A stretch of 64,000 nt of DNA from Geosiphon pyriformis (lineage: Eukaryota; Glomeromycota; Glomeromycetes; Archaeosporales; Geosiphonaceae), in contig JAAOMT010000025.1 of NCBI GenBank assembly GCA_016748015.1, positions 1 through 64,000 on the forward strand, written 5' to 3'. The translations under genes were made by a program, and so were the position numbers. Position 1 is the first letter of the stretch; every line of letters starts with the position of its first letter. Below the pieces are notes generated by a model. It ran no database searches and was not told where the DNA came from. It saw nothing but the letters and a program-made list of their open reading frames with translations. Positions 11,942 through 24,586 of the stretch are shown here, one piece after another.

Positions 11942-14900
11942 GTGGCAGAATCAGAAATCATAGAGACAAACCATTTAAGATTTGCCAAATCCTTATTTCA
12001 ACAGTACAGCCAATAATTGGACTTAACTAACAACTATTATCCAGCAGAATTAGCCTTCAACTTTTATGTCAATAAGAGAATTACAGATTTTCTTGGAAGA
12101 CCAGTTAACATTGAATCAGCAAGAGAAAATTTTTATACAGAATTAATTTAACACACCAGTTTACCATAAAATTACAGTTTTACATCAATCATCAGAAAAA
12201 TTAATCAAGAAATTAAAAAATACACTCAACAACAATTTCCCATTATCTACACAGATAAAGGTAAAGAAAAATTACAAACACCTGCAGTAATACCAAGAAG
12301 AATACAATTACTAATGTGGAAGAAACAAAAAATTGAATCTCTACTATACTTATCATACTATCACACACTCAGAAGTACCATCAATATCACATTAACAAAC
12401 ACATCCACATCAACCATGACATTAACATTTGGACAACTTCCATTTCAAAGTAAACAAAAGAAAGCAGAATTATTAGAAACTTATAGCAATTACTTTGAAA
12501 GATTTAAATCACAATTGCCAACACCATCAGAATTTTGATTACTACCACCTCAACCAAATTTCGGAAACACGAGTCTCTGGGAGATAATGGCATTAGAAGA
12601 AAAGGAAAAAGAGGATTAAGAGTTTAATTATCAAAATCCAATTGCAGAAAACCCAGAAATTGAAACTTCAAATTTTCAGACCCAGCAAAATCAAAACAAT
12701 CCAAATCCTAACATTAATAATCAACAATACATACCTCTAGTAATTGTCATCAACTCATCACTGGTTGCTCTACAATAACAGCCACAGCTGCAACCCCAAA
12801 TTCAATTATCACTTCAATCATCACAACAACTAAACTTGAACCCAATGGCTTACACTCCAATAGCAAAACTCGAAAAGTTCACCAGTAAAGAAAACAATGC
12901 CCAAGTGTGGCTAAACAAAGTAGAAAAAGCCATCACAGCCAATGGATAAGATAATGCCAGAGCCATGCAAGCCATCTCCTATTTTCTTTAAGATACCACT
13001 AATTCATGGTACCAAAGCTTGATTAATAAACCCCAAGATTTTAATGCATTCAAGTTTGCATTCCTATAATATTTCAGTAATAATAATAGCATCAACTGAT
13101 TGGCAAACACTTTTACCACCATCAAGCAAAAAGAAAATGAAGCAGTCACTACATACTTAGAACACTTCCACAGAAATTTGTGCCAAATTCAGACCATACA
13201 GGCTGATTATTTCACAGCACCACAAATCCTAAATCAATTCATTAAAGACCTGTGCAGTAGTATCCTTTAATACATACATCCAATGCATCTAGCAGATCTT
13301 CAAGCCACCATTACAAATGCCAAAGATTTTGAAGCAGCTGAACTCAAAGCTAACCACACTTAAGCCATAAATCTAGTTATGAACAGATCATCTAACTTGG
13401 ATTCCAAATTGAAGCAATTCAGTGAATCAATCAATCAGAAATTAGAGGGATACTTAGCTGACAATCGCACAATTTATCAACCTCCCCAATGATGCAATAA
13501 TTAAGGAAACTCTAATTGCATCCAAAATCAATTGCGTCTATTATCATTAATTAATCAACAGTGACAACAGAAAACCTGTGCATGCCACTATTGTAGTAAA
13601 CAAAAACATTTGCAATTTGAATGCTGCAAAAAAATAAGCAACCAAAGATCAGCTAATCAGTATCAAAACTCTAATTGCTGACTACAAACACAAAATTACA
13701 TCAGTAATCAATTACCAGAACAATATCAACTTTAATTACATTACTCTTCAGTAACACAGCCAATTTATCAAACTCTAATAATGCAGCAATTATATTCACC
13801 TCCAGTATATCAGGCACCAGCATTAATCTATTAACCAACAACACCTGTAATCTATTAATTACTGCAGTCACAAGTAATTTATCAGACATAAGTAATCTCA
13901 ACTCCAAATTTAGTTCAGATGACATTAAGAAATCCCAGATTCAAAGTCACTCAAAACTGGAAATCGGCGATGGTTGTTCACCAAACAATTTGCAGCTCAT
14001 CAAACCAGTTATCAGGAACATGCCAGTGGAGTTTAGGAACCAAGTATACCCAAAATCCAAGTTCTCAAAACTATTTAAGTCTCCTAGTAACTCCAGAAGA
14101 TGTTACATCCAACAACACAAAACCCAACCACAAACAAACACTCACCAGCAACATACTTCCAGTCACTATTATCAATGATAAGTCACTTACAGCTATCTTC
14201 TCATTTGAACTTGAAGAACTAACATTCACATTCTTGTTCAATAGAGTCATGCTCAAGGAAAAACCAATTATCATCATATACACTGATGCTAAAATTGATG
14301 GCCACCCCATCAAACTCATATTAAATAGCAAGTCAGCAGACAGTATTATCACACAACAATTCATGGACCAATTAGGTTACCAAGTTGATCATGCTGCCAG
14401 TGCCAGAATCATAACAGCTGATAGAGCAACTAAAACTCCAATTGGCAAAATTAATGATCTACCTATTGAAATCAATGGCATTATAGTATTCATCAAAGTT
14501 CTAGTAATAGAAGCAATGCAGTACTAAGCACTTATTGGCAATAACTGGTTGTCTAAAACCAACACAACGCTCGACTAGAACATACAGAAGCTTCAACTTA
14601 GTCAGAATGGTTAACACACATGCATACCAGCCACATGTGGCCATTTCAGGACCACTAACACACTAGCACCACTCATTGAATTTGAGAAAGAAGAGAAAAA
14701 ATCTATCTGGAAAGCCTATCAAGTGTTATGGGCTGAAAATGACCACAACAAATTACTGCCAATACCCTTCTAAGATGACAACAGAAAAGGAAAACAAAAG
14801 AAAGAACTTATCTGAAATGTTGACCAAGCCTGAGAAGCTAACAATGACCTGGACAAATTATTAACTTGGGAGTAAGAAAAAACTGACAAGGGAAAGGAAA

Positions 14901-17900
14901 AAAAAGAGAAGAAGAAACAATACCCCCCAGTACCACCACTAATAATTCTTACACCTACATCATACTACAACAATTTATCTATCATCAACCAAAGCTCATA
15001 TGCATTGATTGTGGCAAGAAATTGTCATCAATAGGCATATGCTGTAGTAATAATAAGGAATATGCAATGGTGACAAAATTCTATTGCCACCCATGCATCC
15101 TCAAACACTTTGGAAGACCAAAACGAATTGGAAAATAGAATAATGAACTATGTTTGGCTTGTAAAGAAACTTTTTTAGACAAAGAAATGTGGAATAACAT
15201 TCCTGGGTGAGAAAAAACATGTGACAAATCATGTCAATACATGATTCTAATAAGTGATTGGGTAAGAAAAGGAACACCAATAGAAGCCATTTAGAAAAGA
15301 GCTGTAAAATGTCTGGATGGATGTCCACATAATAATAATAAAATTTGGCAAATAGCTCTTGCCAAAATCGAAAAAGTATCACCAGAAGAAATAAAAATGA
15401 TCAAAAATAATCTCCCAGAGCTCATAGAACTTGACTGGGACCCAGAACCAGTCATAAATCTTTTGGATCCAGAACAATTCCATGAACATTACCAAGAATT
15501 AGCACTTACTCAAGAAGAACAAGAACAATGCTTGGAAAAAATCAACACTTAACTATATGACTACTGTTTAATCCCATGTGACTTTCAATATTATAATGAG
15601 TGTGACCTCATTTACAATCCACCACCATGCATGATCTACATGATCTCAGAAAAAAAAAACTAATTAGCAGCTACACATTGGAATCAGAATCAATTTTCAA
15701 TTCCAATTCAAACTCTGACAACAATGACAATGAAAATAACAGTTCCAGCTCTGCTCAATATAGCAATGAAAATAACAACAATTCAGACTCCAATTCAAAC
15801 CCTGAAACATTTATTGCACTCCTGATCTCACCAAAGAACAGGAACTGAAATAGTTCAGCAATAATAACAAAAGTATTATGTCTGAATGTGCGCATAATAT
15901 GGATGCAGAGTTTGATTTGAGATATCTAAAAAAAAATCTCATCAAATTGGAATCCTATTTGCACACCTGTATTGATTTTAAAATAGCACTGGAAATTCTA
16001 GCAACAATAATGATACAGTTAGCATCTAGGAATAGCTTAGCCAAAAAGGGAATCAACATTAGAGGAGGAATAATTAACACAGGATATGTAGAAAATATCA
16101 TTGTAATGCTACAAAATCATTCAGAAAAGGCCTATATTATAGAGCCAAATGAAAAAATAGCACAGACAATATTCCTGCTTCTGGTAAAAGTAGTCCAATT
16201 AGTATCAGTAAGAAACAGGAAAGAATTAGAGATTACAGCTTAAGAGATACAGGGATTTGGATCAACAGATAAAATAGATGTATCAATTAATATAGCAGAA
16301 GAAGAAATTGTTGACAAGGGAGAAATTATCTCCACCTATCAATCAATTTTCATTTCATTATATAACCAGTACATGGTAGTCATAAAGCAAAAAATAAGGG
16401 ATCAGATTCAAATTTTTGAGGCAGAAGCAACACTTTGTAAATCAGGAGAGATTGGATTAGTCAATCTACACATACCAGCCAAAAACCACAGTCACATCAA
16501 AATTCCCATTTACAACAACATGAAAAACATCATCAAGATACCAGAAGAAACCACTATTGGATACTTAATCACTGAAATTAAAGACCAACTACTGAACACC
16601 ATTCCAGATTTTTCACAATTGTGTGGATATGTAGATATCACATCACAAACAATCTATGGATGAGAAGAATGTTATCTGCTCCAACCAAAACAATTGGAAC
16701 AAATAAACTTAGGAAATCTAGACTCACTTTAACAGATACAATTCAAGATGTTACTCAACAACTTCAATGACATTTTTGCCAGTAAAAACGAATTTGGCAG
16801 AACTGACATCATTCAACATTAAATCAAAACTGGAGATACAATGCCAATTAAGCAAAAAGCATACAAAATACCACCAGCCAGCCATGAAATCATTTGGCAA
16901 GAAATCAATTGGATGCTTGACAACAGGTTAATTCAGCCATTAATGAGCTTATAGTCATCACCAGTAGTACTAATTTATAAGAAAAATAAAAAAATCCGAT
17001 TTTGTGTGGATTACTGAAAACTAAATAGAATGACCAAAAAAGATAGCTATCTAACACCAAAGATCCAAGAGCTGTTTGACACTTTTGGAGAAAAAAAATG
17101 GTTCTAAACTCTAGACTTAGACAGCAGTTACTGGCAAATAGCTATAAAACCAGAAGATAAAGAGAAAACAGTGTTCATAACATGAGAAAAAAATTTTGAA
17201 TTCGAAGTTATGCCATTTGGCTTGATGAATGTTCCAGCCACATTCCAACAGCTGATAAAAATTGTTTATACTGGACTATTGTGAAAATTGGTAGTTGTTT
17301 ACTTAGACAACACCAATGTGTTCTCCAAAACATTCAATAATTATCTACATCATCTTCAACAAGTATTTGAAAGACTCAGATGAGCAGGATTGAAATTAAA
17401 TGCAAACAAATGCTTCTTTGGCAAAACTGAACTCAAGTTTTTGGGACATGTTGTAAGCAAAGATGATATCAAAACGGATTCAAATAAGATAGAGATTGTT
17501 AAGAACTTTCCAGTACCAAATAATCTTACAGAATTAAGAGCATTCTTGGAATTTGCTAGATACTACTGCCACTTTATCAAAGTTTTTTCCAAAATAGCTT
17601 AATCACTACATCAACTTCAAACAAAAAACACCAAATATGAATAGACTAAAACTCAATAAGAAGCTTTTAATACATTAAGAAGAAAGCTTATTCAAGTCTC
17701 AGTACTAATCTATTCAAATTATAGCAAGCCATTCATAATCACAACTGATGCATCTGGTCAAGCATTGGGAGCAGTACTATTGCAGAAAAGATCAGATGAA
17801 AGAAAACATCCAGTAGCTTATGTCAGTAGAAGCTTAAGTCCAGCCAAAAAAAATTATAGAACTCCAACATTGGAACACTTAGCAATCTATTAGGCTGTCA

Positions 17901-18076
17901 TCAAATAGAAAGAATACTTGAGTCAAAAGTTGACTTCAATTCAGAAGCAAGAATTTGGAGATAATTGTCATGTCAGATGGAAAATAAAACTTTTACCATT
18001 TAATTATACAGTACATTATAAAAATGGAAAAAAAAATGGAAATGCTGACAGATTGTCATGAATGAGACAAATCTAA
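11942..18076 (+). pseudogene. Gypsy A gag-protease-dUTPase-RT-RNase H polyprotein
   Basis: A single frame of about 2,045 codons with many in-frame stops. The first codon shown is GTG (so is B's), and the true start may lie elsewhere. The gag core is at about 12840-13360, and a CCHC knuckle (CHYC-x4-H-x4-C) near 13580-13630. In the protease (about 14280-14370) the DSG triad reads NSK. The Cys-rich domain is at about 15000-15240. dUTPase (about 15890-16270) has motif 1 as DAEFDL, motif 2 RNSLA, motif 3 with Asp changed to Asn (GGIINTGY), and motif 5 GFGST. A beta spacer covers 16430-16590. RT (about 16800-17460) has YLDN for YLDD. RNase H (about 17740-18050) has TDAS, but 27 bases near 17930 that encode the TDH motif in C are missing. 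It ends at TAA 18074, a stop shared by all four copies. Confidence 0.88.
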
Positions 18077-18106
18077 AAACATTTTAACCCAAAAATATAA
18101 CAAAAG

Positions 18107-18214
18107 ATAAATATACAAAAATATTAATAACTCTAATATTATATAAATATACAAAAATATTAATAACTCTAATATTATATAAATATACAAAAATATTAAT
18201 AACTCTAACATTAT
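18107..18214 (+). repeat. 36-bp minisatellite, three copies, in gypsy A
   Basis: Three head-to-tail units (18107-18142, 18143-18178, 18179-18214). The first two are identical and the third has one visible change. B (near 40030-40070) and C (near 46195-46250) have one unit, so the triplication is specific to A. It lies between the RNase H stop and the integrase, and its length is a multiple of three. Confidence 0.92.
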
Positions 18215-18217
18215 ATA

Positions 18218-19555
18218 AATATCCAATTGTTCAAGGAAAAATTATTTCAAAAGGAACAAAGAAACATAAAACAACAATCAAAATATTTTATCAACCATTA
18301 AAATATACTTTACCAGAAGAACCAAAGAAATCTAAATCAACCAATCAGAGTAATCACAAAACCAAAAAAAGAGACAATATTATTCAACATGCACTCAGAT
18401 CTAACAGCAGAACATTTTCATAAAGAAGCAACCATAGAAAAAACCAGAAAAAGATATTATTGGCTATCAATATACCCAAACATTATCCAATATGTTCAAA
18501 ATTGTGATGCTTGTCAAAGAAGAGAAGGAACAAAATCCAGTAAACTGTTAAGACCAATTAAATTGGAACAACCCTTTAATTGTATTGGAATTGACTTGGT
18601 TAGACCATTAACAATCACCAGCAGAGACAACAGATATATTGCAGTAGCCATGAATTATTTCACAAAATGGCCAGAAGCAAAAGCCATTCAAAGAGCAGAT
18701 GCAGAATCCATTGCCAAATTTGTTCATCAAGATTTAATCTGTTGACATGGATGTCCAAAAAAACTATTATTAGATCAAGAAACTCACTTTGTGAATAGAA
18801 CATTGGCAGAATTAAGTCAAAGATTTGGAATAAAAAGAACATTATTATCACCATATTATCTATAAACAAATGGGCTAGTTGAAAAGTTTAACAGAACATT
18901 GTGTGAAGCCATTGCCAAAATCAGCCAAAAAAACCAGGACAAATGAGATTTGATTATACCATCAGTATTATTTGCTTATTGGACAATGAAGCAAAATATT
19001 ACACAAGCAACATTATTTGAATTAGTATATGGTAGAACAGCAATATTACCAGTTAAGATAAAAGTCAAAACATATCTAACAGAACCAATAACAGAAAAGA
19101 ATTTTCAAAAAACATTGTTAAAAAGAACATATAATTTAATAGAGACATTAGAAAACAAAAGACAAAGAGCAGCTAATAACATCTAAAAGTCACAAAAAAA
19201 ACAAAAAAAAAGACATAATAATCAACTATCAGAGAAACCAGTTGAATTCAAGATTGGAGACAAAGTACTCTTATATTATATCAAAGTGGAAAAACAATAG
19301 AGTGGAAAATTTGACTCCAAATGAGACGGACCATTTCACATAGAAGAAATTCTTAGAAATTGAGCTTATAAATTAAGGTAGAACAACAAAATCTTAACCA
19401 AAGCAGCACATGATGATTAACTGAAACACTATTACCATATAACATCATCATTTACCAATAATATTCTACAATTAGAAGTACAAAAAATACTAGTCAAACC
19501 AGATGAAATTCCACAAGATTTAAAACTAATTATAATTATTAAACCAAACATGTAA
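18218..19555 (+). pseudogene. Gypsy A integrase
   Basis: This frame contains the zinc-binding HHCC region (MHSDLTAEHF from 18389, CDACQ near 18507) and the DDE core. GIDLV near 18590 gives the first Asp, LLDQETHF near 18770 the second, and NGLVEKFNRTL near 18872 the Glu. A GPY/F-like C-terminus follows. No chromodomain is visible. Stops include TGA at 18743, which C shares at its equivalent site. The 5' limit is set by alignment with B, C and E. It ends NM-TAA at 19553-19555. Confidence 0.85.
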
Positions 19556-19613
19556 AATCGAACAAACAAAAGTATATAAAAACACAGTATATGTGACAAA
19601 AGACAGCAGAAAA

Positions 19614-20243
19614 ATGGAGATTACTGACAGTATTTACTCACTAGCACAACAACTTTTTTAACTAATTCAACAACAAAAAATAGAAATTACAATCAACCAA
19701 CAAACTATTAGATACACAAACACCAAAAAAAGACCCCAAAATAAAATACAGAGAAAAACAAAAAACACTGTGAACAAAATAATTACAAAAGTAAAATTGG
19801 CAATAGAAACACAACCAAAAGTCACCCAATATCAAGAGTTGACTATAAAAACTTAGGATTAGTGGATACAATAATTTCCAAGAAACTTTTTTTACTTTTA
19901 TTTAGGACAACACTTGAACATTCAGAGCCTATATACAGATAAAACAAAACAATTATTTGACACAATAATACTACAACAATTAAAACAGTTTGTGAGAAAG
20001 AACAATTTGACCACATAAGCAAGAGCCATTTATTGGCTACACATTGCATTTTAAGACCAACCAAAAATTTTACTTGATCTGGTAATGAACACTATTACTA
20101 TTAACCAGATAGAAAAAATAACCAATGCCCAATTCAAAGAGTTACAAAACAAGATAACCCAATTAATTCTAGAAAAAAAAGTTCAAGAAATACTCAACAA
20201 CAGAAAATTAGAATTAGAAAATTTCAATAAAGTTTGATATTAA
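19614..20243 (+). pseudogene. Gypsy A ORF3, unknown product
   Basis: A 210-codon frame starting MEITDSIYSLAQQLF, with in-frame stops but no frameshift. It ends TAT-TAA at 20241-20243, directly against the polypurine tract. Related frames occur at the same place in B (41437-42097) and C (44194-44836, minus). It is Gln/Asn/Lys-rich, with no transmembrane segment, signal peptide or zinc motif, so it does not look like an envelope gene. I do not recognise it. A C-terminal segment rich in KITQLILEKKVQEIL may be helical. Confidence 0.6.
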
Positions 20244-20256
20244 AAGGAGAAAATAA
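20241..20256 (+). other. Polypurine tract of gypsy A
   Basis: The AAAAGGAGAAAATAA stretch ends at the 3' LTR start and would prime plus-strand DNA synthesis. B (42095-42109) and C (44181-44196, minus) have equivalents. Confidence 0.65.
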
Positions 20257-21112
20257 TATTACTCATAAAATATAGGAAGTATATTAGCATATAAATTAGC
20301 CAATTAGAAGTAGTCATAGTAAATGTGAAATTCCAGAATTTTTCTTAAAGGAAGTGCAGAATTCCAGAAATTTTAGGATTCTTGTACAAAGAATTGCAGA
20401 ATTCCAAAATTCCAGGATTCCTCTCAAAGGAATTGCAAGATTCCAGAAATTCCAGGATTCCTGGTGTGAAAAATTGAGGAATCAAGGAATCTTAATTATG
20501 TATATATAGCAGTAACATTAGAAATAGAAAAAGACAGATTTTTTAGTTTAGATTTGATCTAAACAACCTTCTACATCACAAATAAATAATTTTTCAATAT
20601 CTCAAATTCACTTTCTACTATCAACACTTTATATTGATAGTAATTAATACTTGATCACACTAGAACAATAGCTCTTAATCATGGCTATTGATGGGATACT
20701 AACATTTATTGTCTTGGCTTATTTCTTTATTTTCTTGTATTTCTTTTACTTTTTTTGTTATTTCTTGTTTACTAATTAATTAAAAGATTAAAAGTGCTAA
20801 GTTATTGACATTACGAATAGTCTGGTAAAAAACCCCAAAAAAAGTATATAGGAATTGAGTATTAAGGATAGCTTACCAAAAGAGCATCTCTGCCAAATTA
20901 CCAGCCACTATTCTGAGAAAAAAATTTAATAGAATTGCAATTCCAAAAGACTACTAAGAAGACAATAATTGAATCTCTCTTTATTATACAAAAGACTCAA
21001 CCAAAATCTTCAGATTCATAACACTTTCAGATTTCCAACACCAATTTAGTTATTGAGCACCAAGTTACAGGTTTGTTATTTAATTCAAGACCTTAAATAA
21101 TTATCTGTAATA
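20257..21112 (+). repeat. 3' LTR of gypsy A
   Basis: 856 bp, the same length as the 5' LTR. It starts TATTAC, a G-to-A change from TGTTAC. Its end is blurred: the expected GTAACA reads GTAATA or has lost three bases at the junction with LINE L2. Confidence 0.9.
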
Positions 21113-24100
21113 GTGGTTAATAACAAACTGGTTCTGAAACCACTTGAGATCTGGTCTATAGTTGACTTGATTATGAAGAGATGGACAAGGAAGCAAGTAG
21201 TACCTGAACATATGTCTGAGTGATGAATCAGTTAATATGCTCTCTTAAGTCATATTGATAATAATGTATTCTTTAAAGTTATGTATAATGTCAAGCTTGA
21301 TGAGTTTCTGCAAGTAGTCAAAAATCTTTTTAATAAGAAAGCTGCTGATATGTCTGATATTCCTAATGAGCTGTAGAAACATGGCAATGAACAGATTTTG
21401 GGTGGTTTATTGGATATTATTAACATATGTATGAGTTTAAAAACTGTGTTTGTATATTAGAAAAAGACATGAGTCTTGATAATACCTAAGTCATATAATT
21501 GGGAAGGAATATTTACTAATACCAGGCTGATTACTTTGATTAAAACTGCTTGGAAGATCTTGTTTAAAATTCTCTTGGATAAGATCTTTTCAATCTGTAG
21601 TGATTTTAATGTTTTGCGTGGTGACAATTTTTCAGTTCTGAAGAGCACATTTACTTAAATTCCCATATTTGCTGTTGGTTCTATTATTAAAAATGCTGTA
21701 GAAAAGAACAGAGAGCTATGGTTGGTTTTTTAAGACATACACAAAGCATATAATTCTGTGGAATAGTTTTATTTAAAGAGTAGTTTGGTTAGGATTAAGA
21801 TGTGTCTTTGTTTTATTAAGTTCTTTAAAAATATACACAATGGTCAGGTTAATCAAGTAATAATGAATTTTGGGCTTACAGATAGTTATACTGTCTGTAA
21901 TAGACTGGATCAAGGTAAAGTTTTCTTGCCCTTACTGTGGAAAATTTTCTATAACTCTTTGCTTTGTAAAGTTAAGAAACATAAAAACTCTTATGGTTAC
22001 AAGATGAATTCCAAGTTTTTTACATGCACTAATAGACAGAATTATAAAAGTAACATGACTTTCTTTTTGGCAGCTGGCATTTTTGTGGATGACACTATTT
22101 GGATTGGAAATAGCATGTCTACTACTTATTGTATTTTGAACATAGCTAGTGAATTTTTCCAAATCAATAATATTTCAATCAACACAGATAAAACTGTCAC
22201 TATACTTATCAATTGGAGAGTAGAGGTGCCCCATCTGCTGATTAGTAGTTTGAACATTTCAATAGCTAAAAAAGATGTGTCTCATAGGTATTTGGGTATT
22301 TTTTTATTCACCAATGATCTGTCAAACCCTAGTCTTGCTAAAGCTTAATTGAATATTAAGTTTTTTATAAATTTGGTCTTGAAGAAAATGGTATCTGATA
22401 AACAGTTTTTATATCTAGTGTCTGTTGTCCTACAACTTATTATTGAGTACAGGCTGTAATTCAGCCATGCCTCTTTAAGTGTGTATAAAAAATGAGACAG
22501 ATTGTTGAGAAAAAGCCTAAGACTAAAAACCAATCTACTTAGAGACTTTCCAAATGAGGCCATCTCCTATCCCAAGTTGTATGGCCTTAAGACTTTTAGA
22601 CAAGTGCAAGCTAAGAATTCCTTAGCAAATTTGGTGATCTTTGGCAATTTAAAAGGCATTCTTGGCAAGTTGTTCGAGCATTAAGCCATAAATCTGCAGA
22701 TCATTAGCTGAATGCTTTAACAACCTCTTAATTTTCCGATCTCATTGTCAATTAATTCCTTAAATTGCTTTTTAGCTGGTGTTACCAATACTTTGGCTTC
22801 ATGCAAACTTTCTTTAAGTGGTTTTCTGCCTAATGTTTTTTGGGCTGGTAGTGGTGTTACTGTTGCTGATATTTTGGGCTTGGATCAATATCTGAGTGTG
22901 ATAGATTCACTTAAGAGATTTGGTTTGGTTTTTGCTAACCAGCTTTTGGACCATTATGACAAGTGTTTTACCTGAAAAAGCTTTTACAGATAAAAGAGAC
23001 TGGATCTTAGGGGACCCATTCCTAGTTGGTATAGTTTGCTTGTTAATTTTATTGAAAATAGTGGCTTGGTCTATGATTGTGTCCTTGCTTCTGGTCTCAT
23101 TCCCAGTCACTGTTTGAATGAAGTTAATTCTGTTGGTAGACATTTTTTGGAATATGAGTCAGATCTCTTTGTTGTTTATACTGATAGTTTAATCAAAAAT
23201 TTTGGTACTGTGAATGCTCATGGTGGTACTGCTGCATACTTTTTAGACATAGACAAAAGTGTTGGGGTTGGGGTGCATGATTTGCTTTCTTTAACTTTAG
23301 CAGAATTATAGGCTATTACTTTTGCTTTGAATTGTGTGCTAGTGTTCAGTTTGGTAATTTTGTATATAGATAGTTAAGCTTTTTTGAATGTTTGTGCCTT
23401 GCTTAGGAGTAATACAAGTCCCAATTTTTATAAAAAATGTTGGTTAAAAAAGGAGTGTATCCATCAAACAATTATATTTAAGAACTTGTCAATTAGTTAG
23501 AACAAGATCAAAAGTTATTTTAGAGTTGTTGGCAATGAGTGTGCTGATCTTCTGGTTGATGCTACCACTAAATCTAATTTTGTGCTGCCTGTAGATATGT
23601 CATGCCACTTCTTGATTATCAAAAACATACCTGTTTCTGGGAATGTTTGTCACTTTGTTAAGTGTTTTTTTAATGCTATAAGTTTTGTTGATTGAGAGTC
23701 CAAATGCACTAAGTGTTTTGTGAATAGTAGTCTGTATAATAAGTTTTATATAAATCAAATCTTTAATGTGTGATATCCCAATAGTAAATGTTGTTTTGGG
23801 TTCACTAACTCTGTTTCTGTGGTGCTTAGGTTTTACTTTATAAAGGTCTTGTATTGCCAATTATCTGTTGTCAAAAGAAAAAGACTGTATAATTTGAAAT
23901 ATTTCAGTGTTCTGTGTATTTGCTGTGGTCTGGTCAAAAACTCTAACCATATATTTTCTTGTATTTATGATGCACATACCAGGAAAAATCTTATTGATAA
24001 GACTATTGATTATTGGAATGATCTGCTAAGTGTCTGTACTGTTAGAAGTATGGTAATAGGTTTTTTGTACAAAACTGATTTTTCTAATTAGTTGTACATG

Positions 24101-24441
24101 TCTTTGGCCAAAGGTTTCATAATGAATGAATAGATAGTAGTTCCAATAATGTATTTCTGATCATTTATTTGGTCTGGGGTTTCACTAAGAGTCACAGATC
24201 TACTATGTAACTGCTGACTACCAAATTAAAGATACATTATAAAAAACTGAGTTTCTTGCCACATGATAAATCTACAGTGCTAATAGTGTCTAGTTTAGCT
24301 TTTTCATGGCCTCTTAGTAAGGTTTTTGATTTTGGCATTAGATTTGGCATCCATGTTTGTTTTAGTTTGCATTCCCATCTATCTAGTATAAATTTCAGCT
24401 TCTTATATAACTTCTCTGTTGTAATTAATTTAGGTGTTTAG
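21113..24441 (+). pseudogene. LINE L2 ORF2, 3' half: RT / RNase H / zinc finger
   Basis: RT segments include NTRLITLIKTAWKILFK near 21520, LDQGKVFLPLLW near 21907 and an intact FVDD near 22085. RNase H is at about 23170-23560. It keeps YTDS, the central Glu (LAEL), YIDS and the late GNECADLL Asp, so its catalytic set is complete apart from stops. The C-terminal finger near 23915-23955 reads CICCG...NHIFSC. Several TGA/TAA/TAG stops and frameshifts are present. The natural end is TAG 24439-24441 after NLGV, matching the ends of L1 and L3. Confidence 0.86.
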
Positions 24442-24586
24442 TGTTGTCTTAATTGGTCCAAATGGCTAGTCATGTATGGAAAATACATGAGCCACACTTA
24501 ATATAAGAACTTATATGATTTTGTAGCTTTAAGTAGTAATTGGGCTATACTTGTTAAATACTTAATAAAAAAAAATTAAAAAAATA
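21113..24586 (+). mobile_element. LINE copy L2, 3' part
   Basis: It continues the L2 sequence interrupted at 11023 and is colinear with L1 from about 3822 to its tail. It ends in TTGTTAAATACTTAATAAAAAAAAA. Confidence 0.9.

Larger units (their letters stand above)
11024..21112 (+). mobile_element. Ty3/gypsy LTR retrotransposon A with dUTPase
   Basis: A 10.1-kb element with 856-bp LTRs, PBS and polypurine tract. Gene order is gag, CCHC, protease, Cys-rich, dUTPase, RT, RNase H, then integrase ORF, then ORF3. The order protease-RT-RNase H-integrase identifies the Ty3/gypsy (Metaviridae) group. It is inserted in ORF2 of LINE L2. The left flank ends GTAG; the right junction (CTGTAATAGTGG) fits a GTAG duplication with a 3-base loss, so the duplication is probable but not clean. 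All coding regions are broken by stops. Confidence 0.93.
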
